Source: an uncultured Prevotellaceae bacterium
GTDB taxonomy: Bacteria; Bacteroidota; Bacteroidia; Bacteroidales; Bacteroidaceae
Assembly: GCA_900316645.1 (NCBI GenBank)
Contig: ONDP01000001.1
Coordinates: 124,001 to 188,000 of the forward strand
DNA: 64,000 bases
Reading direction: 5' to 3'
In this document: one piece after another, positions 19,383-28,265 of the stretch
Layout: every line of letters starts with the position of its first letter
Position numbering within the stretch: position 1 is the first letter of the stretch
Translations under genes and position numbers: made by a program
The notes under the pieces: model-generated
Seen by the model: the letters and a program-made list of their open reading frames with translations, nothing else
The model's database searches: none
What the model was told of the DNA's origin: nothing

Positions 19383-19438
19383 AATTTAAAGATATAATCT
19401 TTCGAAACTTTCTAAATAAGCTACGAAGATAACTCTTT

Positions 19439-19490
19439 TTGAGCGAACTATGAAGCAGATTTTTGAATATTTGTTTTGTAGTTCGCTCAA
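19439..19490. terminator. Long hairpin after the transporter gene
   Basis: Perfect 12-bp inverted repeat TTGAGCGAACTA (19439-19450) / TAGTTCGCTCAA (19479-19490) with a 28-nt loop, then TTTAG. It may end the truA operon, but the T tract is weak. Confidence 0.55.
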
Positions 19491-19498
19491 TTTAGTGT

Positions 19499-19543
19499 AA
19501 TTTTGACCTTGGTCGAAATTACTCACGTTTGAGAAAACTCAAA
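19499..19543. promoter_or_regulatory. Two tandem palindromes above the HAD gene promoter
   Basis: AATTTTGACC-TT-GGTCGAAATT (19499-19520, one T-G pair) and TTTGAG-AAAA-CTCAAA (19528-19543) lie immediately upstream of the -33 box at 19549. The position fits operators. Confidence 0.5.
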
Positions 19544-19548
19544 TAAAA

Positions 19549-19580
19549 TTTGGTTTTCTGCTCACTTATTCGTAATTTTG
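19549..19580 (+). promoter_or_regulatory. Promoter of the HAD phosphatase gene
   Basis: TTTG (19549-19552), 20 bp, TAATTTTG (19573-19580); only 9 nt before the ATG, predicting an almost leaderless mRNA. Confidence 0.75.
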
Positions 19581-19589
19581 CACCCCGAA

Positions 19590-20213
19590 ATGAAGAAGAT
19601 AAGAGCTGCATTATTCGATTTGGATGGCGTAGTGTTCGACACAGAACCGCAATACACCGTGTTCTGGGGGTCCCAATGCAGGGAATTTCACCCTGAGCAT
19701 CCAGGATTGGAACATGAGATAAAAGGCCAAACACTTGACCAGATTTACGACGCATGGTTTAATGGTAATCTGAAGGAGATTCGTCCGTTATTGACGGAAC
19801 GACTGAATGTCTATGAGGCACAGATGGACTATCTTTATGTGGAAGGGTTTGAAAATTTTGTATCTTCTTTGAGAAAGCAAAACGTCAAGACAGCAGTGGT
19901 GACCAGTTCGAACCAGCAGAAGATGGAGAGCGTGTATAGGAAGCATCCCGAATTCAAATCGCTTTTCGACGCCATTCTGACATCTGAGGATTTTGAATAT
20001 TCAAAGCCTCATCCAGATTGTTACTTGAAGGCTGCTGCCCGTTTCAGAGCTACACCGGAAGAGTGTATGGTGTTCGAAGACTCGTTCAATGGTCTGAAAT
20101 CGGGTAGGGCAGCAGGTATGACGGTGATAGGACTTGCCACTACTAATGCGGCAGAAGCAATAGCTCCGCTTTGCGACCAGGTCATCAAGGATTATTCAAG
20201 TTTCTCATTATAA
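19590..20213 (+). CDS. HAD-superfamily phosphatase / phosphoglucomutase-like
   Basis: 207 aa. Motif I DLDGVVFD with nucleophile Asp10 and acid/base Asp12; motif II TSSN; motif III Lys in SKPHPDCY; motif IV VFEDSFNG. A helical cap lies at about residues 16-85. The motif IV spacing and SNG-like loop match beta-phosphoglucomutase and sugar-phosphate phosphatases. Substrate unknown. ATG 19590 is chosen over the in-frame TTG at 19578, which lies inside the promoter. Confidence 0.88.
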   Translation: MKKIRAALFDLDGVVFDTEPQYTVFWGSQCREFHPEHPGLEHEIKGQTLDQIYDAWFNGNLKEIRPLLTERLNVYEAQMDYLYVEGFENFVSSLRKQNVKTAVVTSSNQQKMESVYRKHPEFKSLFDAILTSEDFEYSKPHPDCYLKAAARFRATPEECMVFEDSFNGLKSGRAAGMTVIGLATTNAAEAIAPLCDQVIKDYSSFSL

Positions 20214-20214
20214 A

Positions 20215-20240
20215 GAAATAACGATATATCGAAATAACGA
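20215..20240 (+). repeat. Direct repeat before panB
   Basis: GAAATAACGA occurs at 20215-20224 and 20231-20240, 16 bp apart, 15 bp upstream of the panB ATG. Possibly regulatory. Confidence 0.4.
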
Positions 20241-20255
20241 AAAAAAAAGAAAATT

Positions 20256-21080
20256 ATGGGTGGATATTTAGTAAGTGACTCACGGAAGGTGACGACACAT
20301 CGCTTTATAGAAATGAAGCAGAAGGGAGAGAAAATCTCCATGTTGACATCATACGACTTTACAACTGCCGGCATTGTTGACCGTGCAGGAGTAGACGGCA
20401 TTCTGATAGGTGACTCCGCTTCGAACGTGATGGCTGGTAATCATACAACCCTGCCTATTACTGTGGATCAGATGATTTATCATGCCCGCTCAGTAGTAAA
20501 GGCTGTCAACCGTGCCCTGGTTGTTTGTGATATGCCCTTCGGTTCGTATCAGGTAAACGTGGCTGAGGGTGTAAAGAATGCCATTCGCATCATGAAGGAG
20601 AGTGGATGTGACGCGTTGAAACTGGAAGGTGGGGCAGAAATTGCCGATACCGTAAAACGTATTCTTGATGCCGGTATTCCCGTGATGGCTCATTTGGGTC
20701 TGACTCCGCAGAGCATCAATAAGTTCGGCACTTATGCTGTACGAGCCAAAGAACAGGAAGAAGCCGACAAATTGATGAGTGATGCCAAGCTGATGGCTGA
20801 GATAGGTTGCTTTGCTGTGACGCTCGAGAAAGTGCCTGCTCCGTTGGCTGCTCAGGTTACTCAGGAAATCAGTGTTCCTACTATTGGTATTGGAGCTGGA
20901 AACGGTACTGACGGACAAGTTCTGGTGATAGCCGATATGCTGGGGATGACTCAGGGATTCTCTCCTCGTTTCCTGCGCCGTTATGCCGATTTGAACATGG
21001 TGATGACGGATGCCATTGGCAACTATGTCACTGATGTGAAAAACGGCGATTTCCCCAATGACAGCGAATCGTATTATTAA
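20256..21080 (+). CDS. panB: 3-methyl-2-oxobutanoate hydroxymethyltransferase
   Basis: First committed step of pantothenate (coenzyme A) synthesis: adds a hydroxymethyl group from methylene-tetrahydrofolate to ketoisovalerate. 274 aa, normal size. Family motifs: [22 protein letters not shown] (metal Asp), [24 protein letters not shown] and [16 protein letters not shown] with the catalytic Glu in TLEKVPA. The MFS gene follows after 3 bp, indicating one transcript. Confidence 0.96.
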   Translation: MGGYLVSDSRKVTTHRFIEMKQKGEKISMLTSYDFTTAGIVDRAGVDGILIGDSASNVMAGNHTTLPITVDQMIYHARSVVKAVNRALVVCDMPFGSYQVNVAEGVKNAIRIMKESGCDALKLEGGAEIADTVKRILDAGIPVMAHLGLTPQSINKFGTYAVRAKEQEEADKLMSDAKLMAEIGCFAVTLEKVPAPLAAQVTQEISVPTIGIGAGNGTDGQVLVIADMLGMTQGFSPRFLRRYADLNMVMTDAIGNYVTDVKNGDFPNDSESYY

Positions 21081-21083
21081 ATA

Positions 21084-22265
21084 ATGAACAGTCAAAATAC
21101 GCCGGTACACATCAAACTCTGGCATAGGGAGTTCTGGCAGTTGGCTGTAGCCAACCTGCTGCTCTCGATGTCGGTTTATATGCTTATTCCTGTATTGCCT
21201 CTATGGCTGATACAAACTGAGAATTTCACGATGTCAGAAGTGGGATGGTCTATGGGCGTGTTTGCGGTAGGACTTTATATGACGGGACCTTTTGTCTCGT
21301 ATCTCGTTCAACATTATCGACGCAACAAGGTTTGCCTGTGGGCTATTTTCGGAGTCATTATGACATTAGCTCTACTGAGGTATATCGAGACGTTGAAGGG
21401 CGAATTTGTGGATTTGTTCCTGATACTGTTGCAACGTTACGTCATGGGCATTTTCTTCGGATTGGCACAGATGGTGTTGGCCAGCACGCTGGTAATAGAT
21501 ACCTGTGAGTCGTATCAACGCACCGAGGCTAATCACAGTGCATCGTGGTTTGGGCGTTTTGCTCTCTCTTTAGGGCCACTGATGGGACTGGTTGTCATTC
21601 AGATGTGGGGTTTCGAAATGGTTGTTCTTGTGGCGATGGTTTTGGCTTTGCTGTCGCTGGTGTTGATTGAGATGGTTGATTTCCCATTCCGTGCACCAGA
21701 GGAACATGTTCACATGTTCAGTTGCGACCGCTTTTTATTGAATCAGGGCGGATTGTTATTTGCTAATCTGCTGATGATTTCGCTGGCCTTGGGCATCATC
21801 ATTGGTCAAATGACAACGTTGCCTCAGTTTGGTATGATGATGGTTGGATTCCTGTTTGCACTGCTGGCACAGCGTTTTGTATTTCGTGATGCCGAACTGA
21901 AAAGCGAGGTCGTTACAGGATTGATACTGATGTTGGCTGCCCAGTTGCTGATGATAACCAAACAGACTCAGCCTTCTGCAGAGTATATCTCATCAACATT
22001 TATCGGAATGGCAACAGGTATCATCGGTTCAAGATTCCTGTTGTTCTTTATCAAACTGAGTCGCCATTGTCAGCGCGGAACTTCGCAGAGCTCGTTTATG
22101 CTGGCATGGGAGACAGGTATTGCAGTTGGTGTAGCCATGACTTACGGTTTGAGTCAGATTCTGCCTTTTAGTATGACGCTATTAGCCATCATACTAACGG
22201 TGATGGCACTGATGCTTTATCACGGCGTAACGCACACGTGGTTTATGAACCATAAGAACCGTTAA
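21084..22265 (+). CDS. MFS transporter
   Basis: 393 aa with about 12 hydrophobic helices. The loop after helix 2 is HYRRNKVCL (basic), the usual MFS motif A position. The family fits drug or metabolite exporters, but the substrate is not evident. It starts 3 bp after panB, so export or uptake of a pantothenate-pathway compound is a possible but unproven link. Its stop overlaps the stop of the convergent AddB-like gene by a few bases. Confidence 0.85.
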   Translation: MNSQNTPVHIKLWHREFWQLAVANLLLSMSVYMLIPVLPLWLIQTENFTMSEVGWSMGVFAVGLYMTGPFVSYLVQHYRRNKVCLWAIFGVIMTLALLRYIETLKGEFVDLFLILLQRYVMGIFFGLAQMVLASTLVIDTCESYQRTEANHSASWFGRFALSLGPLMGLVVIQMWGFEMVVLVAMVLALLSLVLIEMVDFPFRAPEEHVHMFSCDRFLLNQGGLLFANLLMISLALGIIIGQMTTLPQFGMMMVGFLFALLAQRFVFRDAELKSEVVTGLILMLAAQLLMITKQTQPSAEYISSTFIGMATGIIGSRFLLFFIKLSRHCQRGTSQSSFMLAWETGIAVGVAMTYGLSQILPFSMTLLAIILTVMALMLYHGVTHTWFMNHKNR

Positions 22266-25018
22266 GATTTACCACACAACTGCACGAAAGGACAATATCG
22301 GCAAGCCTTCGGATCAGATGCCGGCAGGAAAGGTTTGTCGGGATTGAATATTTCATCGACACTCATCTGCAATCGTTCGATAAACAGGGGAGTATAGGGC
22401 TCAACGTCAACAATTTTGTCTTGCCCGAAGAAGAGTGTGGGGTCGTAACCGTCTTCGGCAGAATGTTGGATGAAAAGAAGGGCAGGACTGACAGGCAATG
22501 CCTCAGGATTCAGTCGTGCATCTCGGCGGACAATGCTGCTGTAGAGCAGAGTCTGCAGGTAGTAGTTCTGATGCGATTCGCTACTGTCGAATATACTTTC
22601 CACATCTGGCAGGTAGGTTATTTTACTGCCTCCCGTCTTATAGTCAATCACACGAATGCATTCCTGTTGGTCACGAGTCACGGAGTCGAGTCGGTCGATG
22701 GTGCCTCCGATGGTAGTCTGCCAAATTTCATTGCCCTGATGGATATCGAAATCGCAGAAAACTTCATATTCTAACTCATGGATGGTGAATGGCGCCAATT
22801 GTAAGTCGAGTTGTAAGAGTTGGCGCACATAATGGATGATGACCTCACGATTGATGAGTTGGAGTCCGTTGTATTCCTTGTTGGGAATCTGCTCACGGAA
22901 AGCATGGTCGACAGCCATTTCGATAGCTATCTTGGAATCAAGCAGTTGCTTGAGTTGAACCTTCTCGATGAGGTGGCTCTGCTGCATGAGTTGCTTGTAG
23001 AGATATTGTGAGGCAGCATGGAACACAATGCCGAAGAGACGGTCGTCAATTTGTACATCGTCCTTATCCGGCTCACGGAGTCCGCAGGCATAGCGATAGA
23101 AGAAACTGAGTTGACAATGGCGATAGGCATTGATGGCGGTTGGTGTAAGCAGGGCATGAAGTGTATCGGGCTGTTTGGCGAAACGCGCTTTCAGGAGTTG
23201 CATCACCTGAGGTGTCTTCTCAACAGCAACTGCACTGCGACTCAGGGTGAGTTGTCCTGCCTTCAATGCAAACTGATTGACGGGGTGACCACCTTCAACC
23301 AAGAGTTGTAGCATGAATCGGCTCATTTCGCCAGTTTTCCCGCCTTCAGTTGCATTGTTATAAACGAATGTTATATCTGAAGCGCGTTGCAGGATGCGAT
23401 GGAAATAGTACGAATAGATTGCCGTCTTGTGGTCAATGGTTGTCAGTTCGTAAGCCTTGCGCAAACTGTAGGGAATGAAGGAACTGTCGTTGACTCCCTT
23501 CGGCATATTGCCATCGTTGCAAGAAAGCAACAATACATGGTCGAAATCAAGGTTGCGCGACTCGAGAATACCCATTATCTGAATGCCCTCAGCAGGTTCG
23601 CCATGAAAGGGGATAGAAGTTGACTGAACCAATTGGGTGATGAGTCGTTGGAGGGTTGTGATATCAACTATCAAATCACCATTTCTCACCAGCGTCAACA
23701 GCCGATTGACGAGGGTATAGGTGCGAAATAGTGCTTCGTTGCGCAGAGCGTCTTCTCCATCATCGCGATGTGCTTGTTTTGCCACTTGTTGTAAGACTTG
23801 TGCAACCCACTGAAGTATGGTTTCGGTAGGAAAGAGTCCTAAGGGCGGACAACTGTGCAGCAATTCGTCCGTCAGATATTTGGCATAAGGATGGCGACGG
23901 AGAGTATTGACCAGACGAGGGCGAAAACCACCTATCTGTAGGTTGATAAGCAGATTAACCAGATTGCCGGCTGGTGTCTGATAGAGAGGATAGCCTGTGG
24001 TGATGTTAGCCTTCTCAACCTCAGGTGGAATACAGTGAATGACAACAGGCAGCAGATTCTCGTCACACAGGAGAATGGCAGTTCGTCGCCCATCGGCATA
24101 ACGACGGTTTTCTCTTAACCATGTGCTGACATAGTGGGCCTGTATATTCTCCGTTGATGCAGAGATATACCTAATCTGTTTGGGTTCTCGGAATTGGCGA
24201 TAGATGGCATCATCCTTAATATCCAACTCATTGGGAAAGTCGGAAAGATATTTCGAAATGTAATGACCAGCCTCATGCTGTTGCATGTAGTAGTGATCGA
24301 AGTCCCAGTAAAAGAAGGCTTTTCCGTCTTGCTTCAGACGACGGAACAAACGTTGTTCAACCTGATGCAGCAGATTGAAACCAACAAATAGGTAGCGGTC
24401 GTATTCGAAAGAGAGGTTGGAATCTTCAGCCACATGGCGATAGAGAGCTCCCTCGTAAGCAAGTTGTTGCTTCTGGAGCAACTGACTGTAATGGTGATAG
24501 ATATCCGAGAAACGGCTCCATAATTTCAGGAAACGCTCTTTCAGTTCACTGTTATGATTATCAGAGAAATTGCTGAAAAACTGTCGGATAATAGCTCGCT
24601 GTTCGTCAGTCAGATAACTGACATCATCGAGTTCATGAATATCGCGAAGGTTAGCGAACACCTTATCGGCATCGGCCATATTCTTGTCTATATCATCGAA
24701 GTCGGAAAGCAACAACTGTCCCCATCCGTAAAAATGGTCGAGCGTCTCTTCGATTCCTGTACACTGGACAAACGACTGATGAAGGTCGCATACCAGTTTT
24801 ATGGAATCGGGAACTTTGAGTTGAGCGTGAGAACGGAACAAGTCGCTGATGGTGATATAGACAGGACTCCATACAGGACGTCCTGCCAGTTTCGCCAGGT
24901 GTTCGTTGATGAACAGCGAGGCACGCTTGTTGGGAAATACAATAGCGGTACGCGACAGGTCATGTCCGTATTTGCGGATAATATCTTCGGCTACATATTC
25001 TAAGAAACTCTTCATCAT
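22262..25018 (-). CDS. AddB-like helicase-nuclease subunit (PD-(D/E)XK, Fe-S)
   Basis: 918 aa. Partner of the adjacent AddA-like subunit in double-strand-break end processing for RecA loading. The N-terminal half looks like an inactivated UvrD-type helicase (no Walker A seen). The C-terminal nuclease has VIDYKTGG near residue 790 and the downstream HQNYYLQTLLY helix. Cysteines C-x2-C-x5-C at 906, 909 and 915, with an upstream Cys in YRHCQLSFFY near 640, match the iron-sulphur staple of AddB/Cas4 nucleases. Its ATG lies 1 bp after the AddA-like stop. Confidence 0.85.
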   Translation of the reverse strand: MMKSFLEYVAEDIIRKYGHDLSRTAIVFPNKRASLFINEHLAKLAGRPVWSPVYITISDLFRSHAQLKVPDSIKLVCDLHQSFVQCTGIEETLDHFYGWGQLLLSDFDDIDKNMADADKVFANLRDIHELDDVSYLTDEQRAIIRQFFSNFSDNHNSELKERFLKLWSRFSDIYHHYSQLLQKQQLAYEGALYRHVAEDSNLSFEYDRYLFVGFNLLHQVEQRLFRRLKQDGKAFFYWDFDHYYMQQHEAGHYISKYLSDFPNELDIKDDAIYRQFREPKQIRYISASTENIQAHYVSTWLRENRRYADGRRTAILLCDENLLPVVIHCIPPEVEKANITTGYPLYQTPAGNLVNLLINLQIGGFRPRLVNTLRRHPYAKYLTDELLHSCPPLGLFPTETILQWVAQVLQQVAKQAHRDDGEDALRNEALFRTYTLVNRLLTLVRNGDLIVDITTLQRLITQLVQSTSIPFHGEPAEGIQIMGILESRNLDFDHVLLLSCNDGNMPKGVNDSSFIPYSLRKAYELTTIDHKTAIYSYYFHRILQRASDITFVYNNATEGGKTGEMSRFMLQLLVEGGHPVNQFALKAGQLTLSRSAVAVEKTPQVMQLLKARFAKQPDTLHALLTPTAINAYRHCQLSFFYRYACGLREPDKDDVQIDDRLFGIVFHAASQYLYKQLMQQSHLIEKVQLKQLLDSKIAIEMAVDHAFREQIPNKEYNGLQLINREVIIHYVRQLLQLDLQLAPFTIHELEYEVFCDFDIHQGNEIWQTTIGGTIDRLDSVTRDQQECIRVIDYKTGGSKITYLPDVESIFDSSESHQNYYLQTLLYSSIVRRDARLNPEALPVSPALLFIQHSAEDGYDPTLFFGQDKIVDVEPYTPLFIERLQMSVDEIFNPDKPFLPASDPKACRYCPFVQLCGKS

Positions 25019-25019
25019 T

Positions 25020-28000
25020 TTAACTTTCAGCTTTCACCTCTTCTATTTTATTACTATAAACATACCACAGATAGCCTTCAACCTGTGAATGTCCCATCTG
25101 CTGCAGCAGTTGCATATACTCCCTTACCTGTTCGTGGTATTCGGGACGAGGATGACCAAACTTGAAATCGACAACAATCATTCGCTGTCCGTCGCCCATC
25201 ACACGGTCGGGGCGACGTTCTAACACTTTTCCGTCGCCGTCAGTGGTGAGGATGGAACACTCGTTATAGAGCGTCCAGCGAGGCGAGAACCATTCGTTGA
25301 CAATAGGATTCTCCAATCGCTTGCGGAGTAGGGTAGTAATCTTCGAGGCTGTGACCGATTCGTCGTAAAGCACACCGTCCTGCTCCAACTGCTGGAGGGC
25401 TGATTCGATGTCAGCTGTCGTGTGGATTGTTGAGAAGACATGATGCAGAATACTACCGATTTTGATATAACCTTGTTGGGTGGCATCATCGTCGCCTTCT
25501 GATTCAATAAATTCACGGCTCTTATTGCTCTGACGAAACTCCGTTTTGCCTTCGAATGTATCCATATCTACAGCAATCTGACCAGACGATTGCATGAAGA
25601 CATTGTCTGAATAAGACTCTTCGCACTTAAGAGGTGTATAGAGTGTGCCGTAATTGAAATACATTTCGGCTTTTTCGTCGTCAACACCTTCGAGCAGCAT
25701 TCCGTCAAGTTTCAGTTGGGGAAGTACACTTTCTATCAGATAAGAACGGGTAGATTTTGATTTCCGTTTACCGACGATAAACAGATTCTTACCAGCGCGC
25801 GTGAAGGCGACATAGAGCAGATTGAGATTATCTACTGTCAATTGGAGATGTTCGTCGAGATAGTTTGATTCATAAATGCTGCCCATCATCTTGGAACTAT
25901 AGTCAACGGGAATGACGGGCAATTGGTTGAAGGGCTCCACGTTGGGCTGACACCAGACGGTGGTGCCGATACGCTCCAAGCGCCAGTCGCAGAAGGGCAA
26001 CAGCACATGATCGTATTCCAATCCCTTACTCTTATGAATGGTGAGGATGCGTATTCCTTGCAGTTCGTCGCTTTGGATAGTCTTTCTGTGGAGTTCCTGT
26101 TCCCACGTCTCAATCAAGGCATCAATGCCGTTATTGTTTTCTATCATGAACTGAGCCAAATAGTCACAGAAGGCACATACATAAGCACTCTGGGACTTCA
26201 GACGACTCAGCTCAAAAATAGTATAAAGGCGCTCAACCAATTCGTAGAGCGGCATCATCAGCAATTCGTCAAAATGGCGGATATAGGCTTCGGGCAATAG
26301 GGTGTCGAGGTCGATATTCTTCAGTAGCAGTTCGGCATCCGTCATCTGGTGCCCCATCACTTCTATTTGATAGGCTTTGACGATGTGGGCTTTTGTCAGT
26401 TTGTCGGTAGGATGAATAAGCAACCGAAGCGCATCAATCAAAAGCATCACAGATGTTGACGTCTCTAAGCGGAAAGCCTCGTCGCTGACAATGCTGACTT
26501 CAGGCATTTCCTCTGTCAGATAATTGGCAATGAGCGAAATGGTGTCGTTGGTGCGAACGAGGATGGCAATATCGTTTTGGGAAACACCCTTTTGGAGCAA
26601 TGTCTCGATAGTCTCTTTTATATATAATAAGGTATGCTCCTGATAATCGTCCGCAGGAAGCAGTCTTATTTCCACATAGCCTTGTGGCTGACGACTGGAG
26701 GGCACCTCCTGACTGACATCATCGTAAGCGTTATGCAACTGAAGGGCTCCCGACTCGTTTTGCTCGCCGATGTGCTGCTGCTCCTGTTGCGAAGCCTCCT
26801 CAAAGAAAGCATTGTTGAAGTTGATGATATGACGCTCTGAACGGTAGTTCGTCTTCAGCGTCTTCACCTGCATCATCTCATTGGAGAATTGTTGGTCAAT
26901 ATTGTTCAGCAGTCGCCAGTCGCCCGAACGCCAGCGATAGACACTCTGCTTGACGTCGCCAACAATCAGATTCTCAGACCCCTCATGACTCATGCATTCG
27001 TTCATGAGAATCTTAAAGTTTTGCCATTGTACGGTACTGGTGTCCTGGAATTCATCAATCATGATATAGTGCAGTTGGGCACCAATCTTTTCGAAGATAA
27101 ACGGAGTGTCGCTCTCTTGTATCAAAGCATGCAGCAGATGCTGGGTATTGCCCAACAGAAAGACATTGGCATCGTCATTGATTTCCTTCACCTTCTGTTC
27201 GATACTACCCAATAGTCGGAGGTTGTTCAGATGAGCAAGCGTAAGCTGAGCCGACTGATAGAGTCGCCATTGCTTCTCGCGTTCCTCGATAGCATATCTT
27301 AACAAGGGGATCAAAGTCTGGTCGGCCAGCATATGGATTTCCGCAGAACGCGGATTAGTCTTAGCATACCAGTTCTCTGGTCCATCTAGAGCAGTGCATA
27401 CCGTCTTGTTGACGATATCAGGTGTGAAATTGCCGTTGCTTATTTTCAGAAAGAAACTGGAAACACCACGATTCCCCGACTTGATATCGGCAATGGTGAG
27501 GTTCTCCTGTTCCAACGTGTCAAAATAGGATGCTGCAATCGTTGCCATCCGCTCCTTCGACTTTTCGCGTATCTCACGAAGCATCTGGGTGTAGTTCTCG
27601 AAAAATCCTTCCTCCGACATTTTCTCGTTGAGCGCCTGGCGGTGTTCCTTATAGTAATCACGGAAAATGGTCTTGCCGAAATTCTTTATTTCGCGGATGA
27701 AACTGGTTTTCTTTTCGTCATTACTGCTCCAACTCCTATCTTCGTTCAGACTGCTCATGATATAGTGTAACAGCCATTGCAGAATGGTGTCGGTATGTTT
27801 CAACTGATCAACCAATATATCAACAGCCAGTTCCTCTACTTGATCGCCACTCAATCCTACACGAAGATTGGCTGTAAGTTCCAATTCACGGGCCAAATTG
27901 CGTAACACGCTTTGGAAGAAAGCGTCGATAGTCTGAACACGGAAGCCATTGTAGTTATGAAGCAACAGCCGAAGTGCTTCGCCCGAACGTTGACGGATGA

Positions 28001-28265
28001 CTTCGGCAGAGAGTCCGGTCTCGGCCTGTACCTTCTGGGCATAACTGTTGGAATCGGGCAGTTGCTGCCATATTCCATAGAGCTGACTCAGTATGCGCAT
28101 CTTCATCTCCTCGGTAGCCTTATTGGTAAAGGTGACGGCAAGGATGGAACGGTAATTGAGGGGATTCCTCACCAGCAACTTAATGTATTCCGTGGCAAGC
28201 GTAAATGTTTTTCCACTTCCTGCGCTGGCTTTATAGACGATTAAGGGTTTTCTGACTTCTACCAT
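25020..28265 (-). CDS. AddA/RecB-like helicase-nuclease subunit
   Basis: 1081 aa, UvrD superfamily 1 helicase with a C-terminal RecB-type nuclease. Walker A ASAGSGKTFTLA starts near residue 14; motif Ia TFTNKATEEM; motif II MIDEFQDTS; motif III VGDVKQSVYRWR; motif V ILTIHKSKGLEYDHV; motif VI LLYVAFTRA. The nuclease motif VVDFKFG (Asp, Lys) and EQVREYMQLL lie in the last 60 residues. Starts with ATGGTAG overlapping the stop of the DUF5686 gene by 7 bp. Housekeeping recombination repair is the likely role. Confidence 0.92.
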   Translation of the reverse strand: MVEVRKPLIVYKASAGSGKTFTLATEYIKLLVRNPLNYRSILAVTFTNKATEEMKMRILSQLYGIWQQLPDSNSYAQKVQAETGLSAEVIRQRSGEALRLLLHNYNGFRVQTIDAFFQSVLRNLARELELTANLRVGLSGDQVEELAVDILVDQLKHTDTILQWLLHYIMSSLNEDRSWSSNDEKKTSFIREIKNFGKTIFRDYYKEHRQALNEKMSEEGFFENYTQMLREIREKSKERMATIAASYFDTLEQENLTIADIKSGNRGVSSFFLKISNGNFTPDIVNKTVCTALDGPENWYAKTNPRSAEIHMLADQTLIPLLRYAIEEREKQWRLYQSAQLTLAHLNNLRLLGSIEQKVKEINDDANVFLLGNTQHLLHALIQESDTPFIFEKIGAQLHYIMIDEFQDTSTVQWQNFKILMNECMSHEGSENLIVGDVKQSVYRWRSGDWRLLNNIDQQFSNEMMQVKTLKTNYRSERHIINFNNAFFEEASQQEQQHIGEQNESGALQLHNAYDDVSQEVPSSRQPQGYVEIRLLPADDYQEHTLLYIKETIETLLQKGVSQNDIAILVRTNDTISLIANYLTEEMPEVSIVSDEAFRLETSTSVMLLIDALRLLIHPTDKLTKAHIVKAYQIEVMGHQMTDAELLLKNIDLDTLLPEAYIRHFDELLMMPLYELVERLYTIFELSRLKSQSAYVCAFCDYLAQFMIENNNGIDALIETWEQELHRKTIQSDELQGIRILTIHKSKGLEYDHVLLPFCDWRLERIGTTVWCQPNVEPFNQLPVIPVDYSSKMMGSIYESNYLDEHLQLTVDNLNLLYVAFTRAGKNLFIVGKRKSKSTRSYLIESVLPQLKLDGMLLEGVDDEKAEMYFNYGTLYTPLKCEESYSDNVFMQSSGQIAVDMDTFEGKTEFRQSNKSREFIESEGDDDATQQGYIKIGSILHHVFSTIHTTADIESALQQLEQDGVLYDESVTASKITTLLRKRLENPIVNEWFSPRWTLYNECSILTTDGDGKVLERRPDRVMGDGQRMIVVDFKFGHPRPEYHEQVREYMQLLQQMGHSQVEGYLWYVYSNKIEEVKAES

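Noticed and set aside
22262..28265. Anti-phage defence island (helicase plus PD-(D/E)XK nuclease)
   Set aside because: Domain order, Fe-S cysteines and lengths match housekeeping AddA/AddB; neighbours are core genes with no other defence components.
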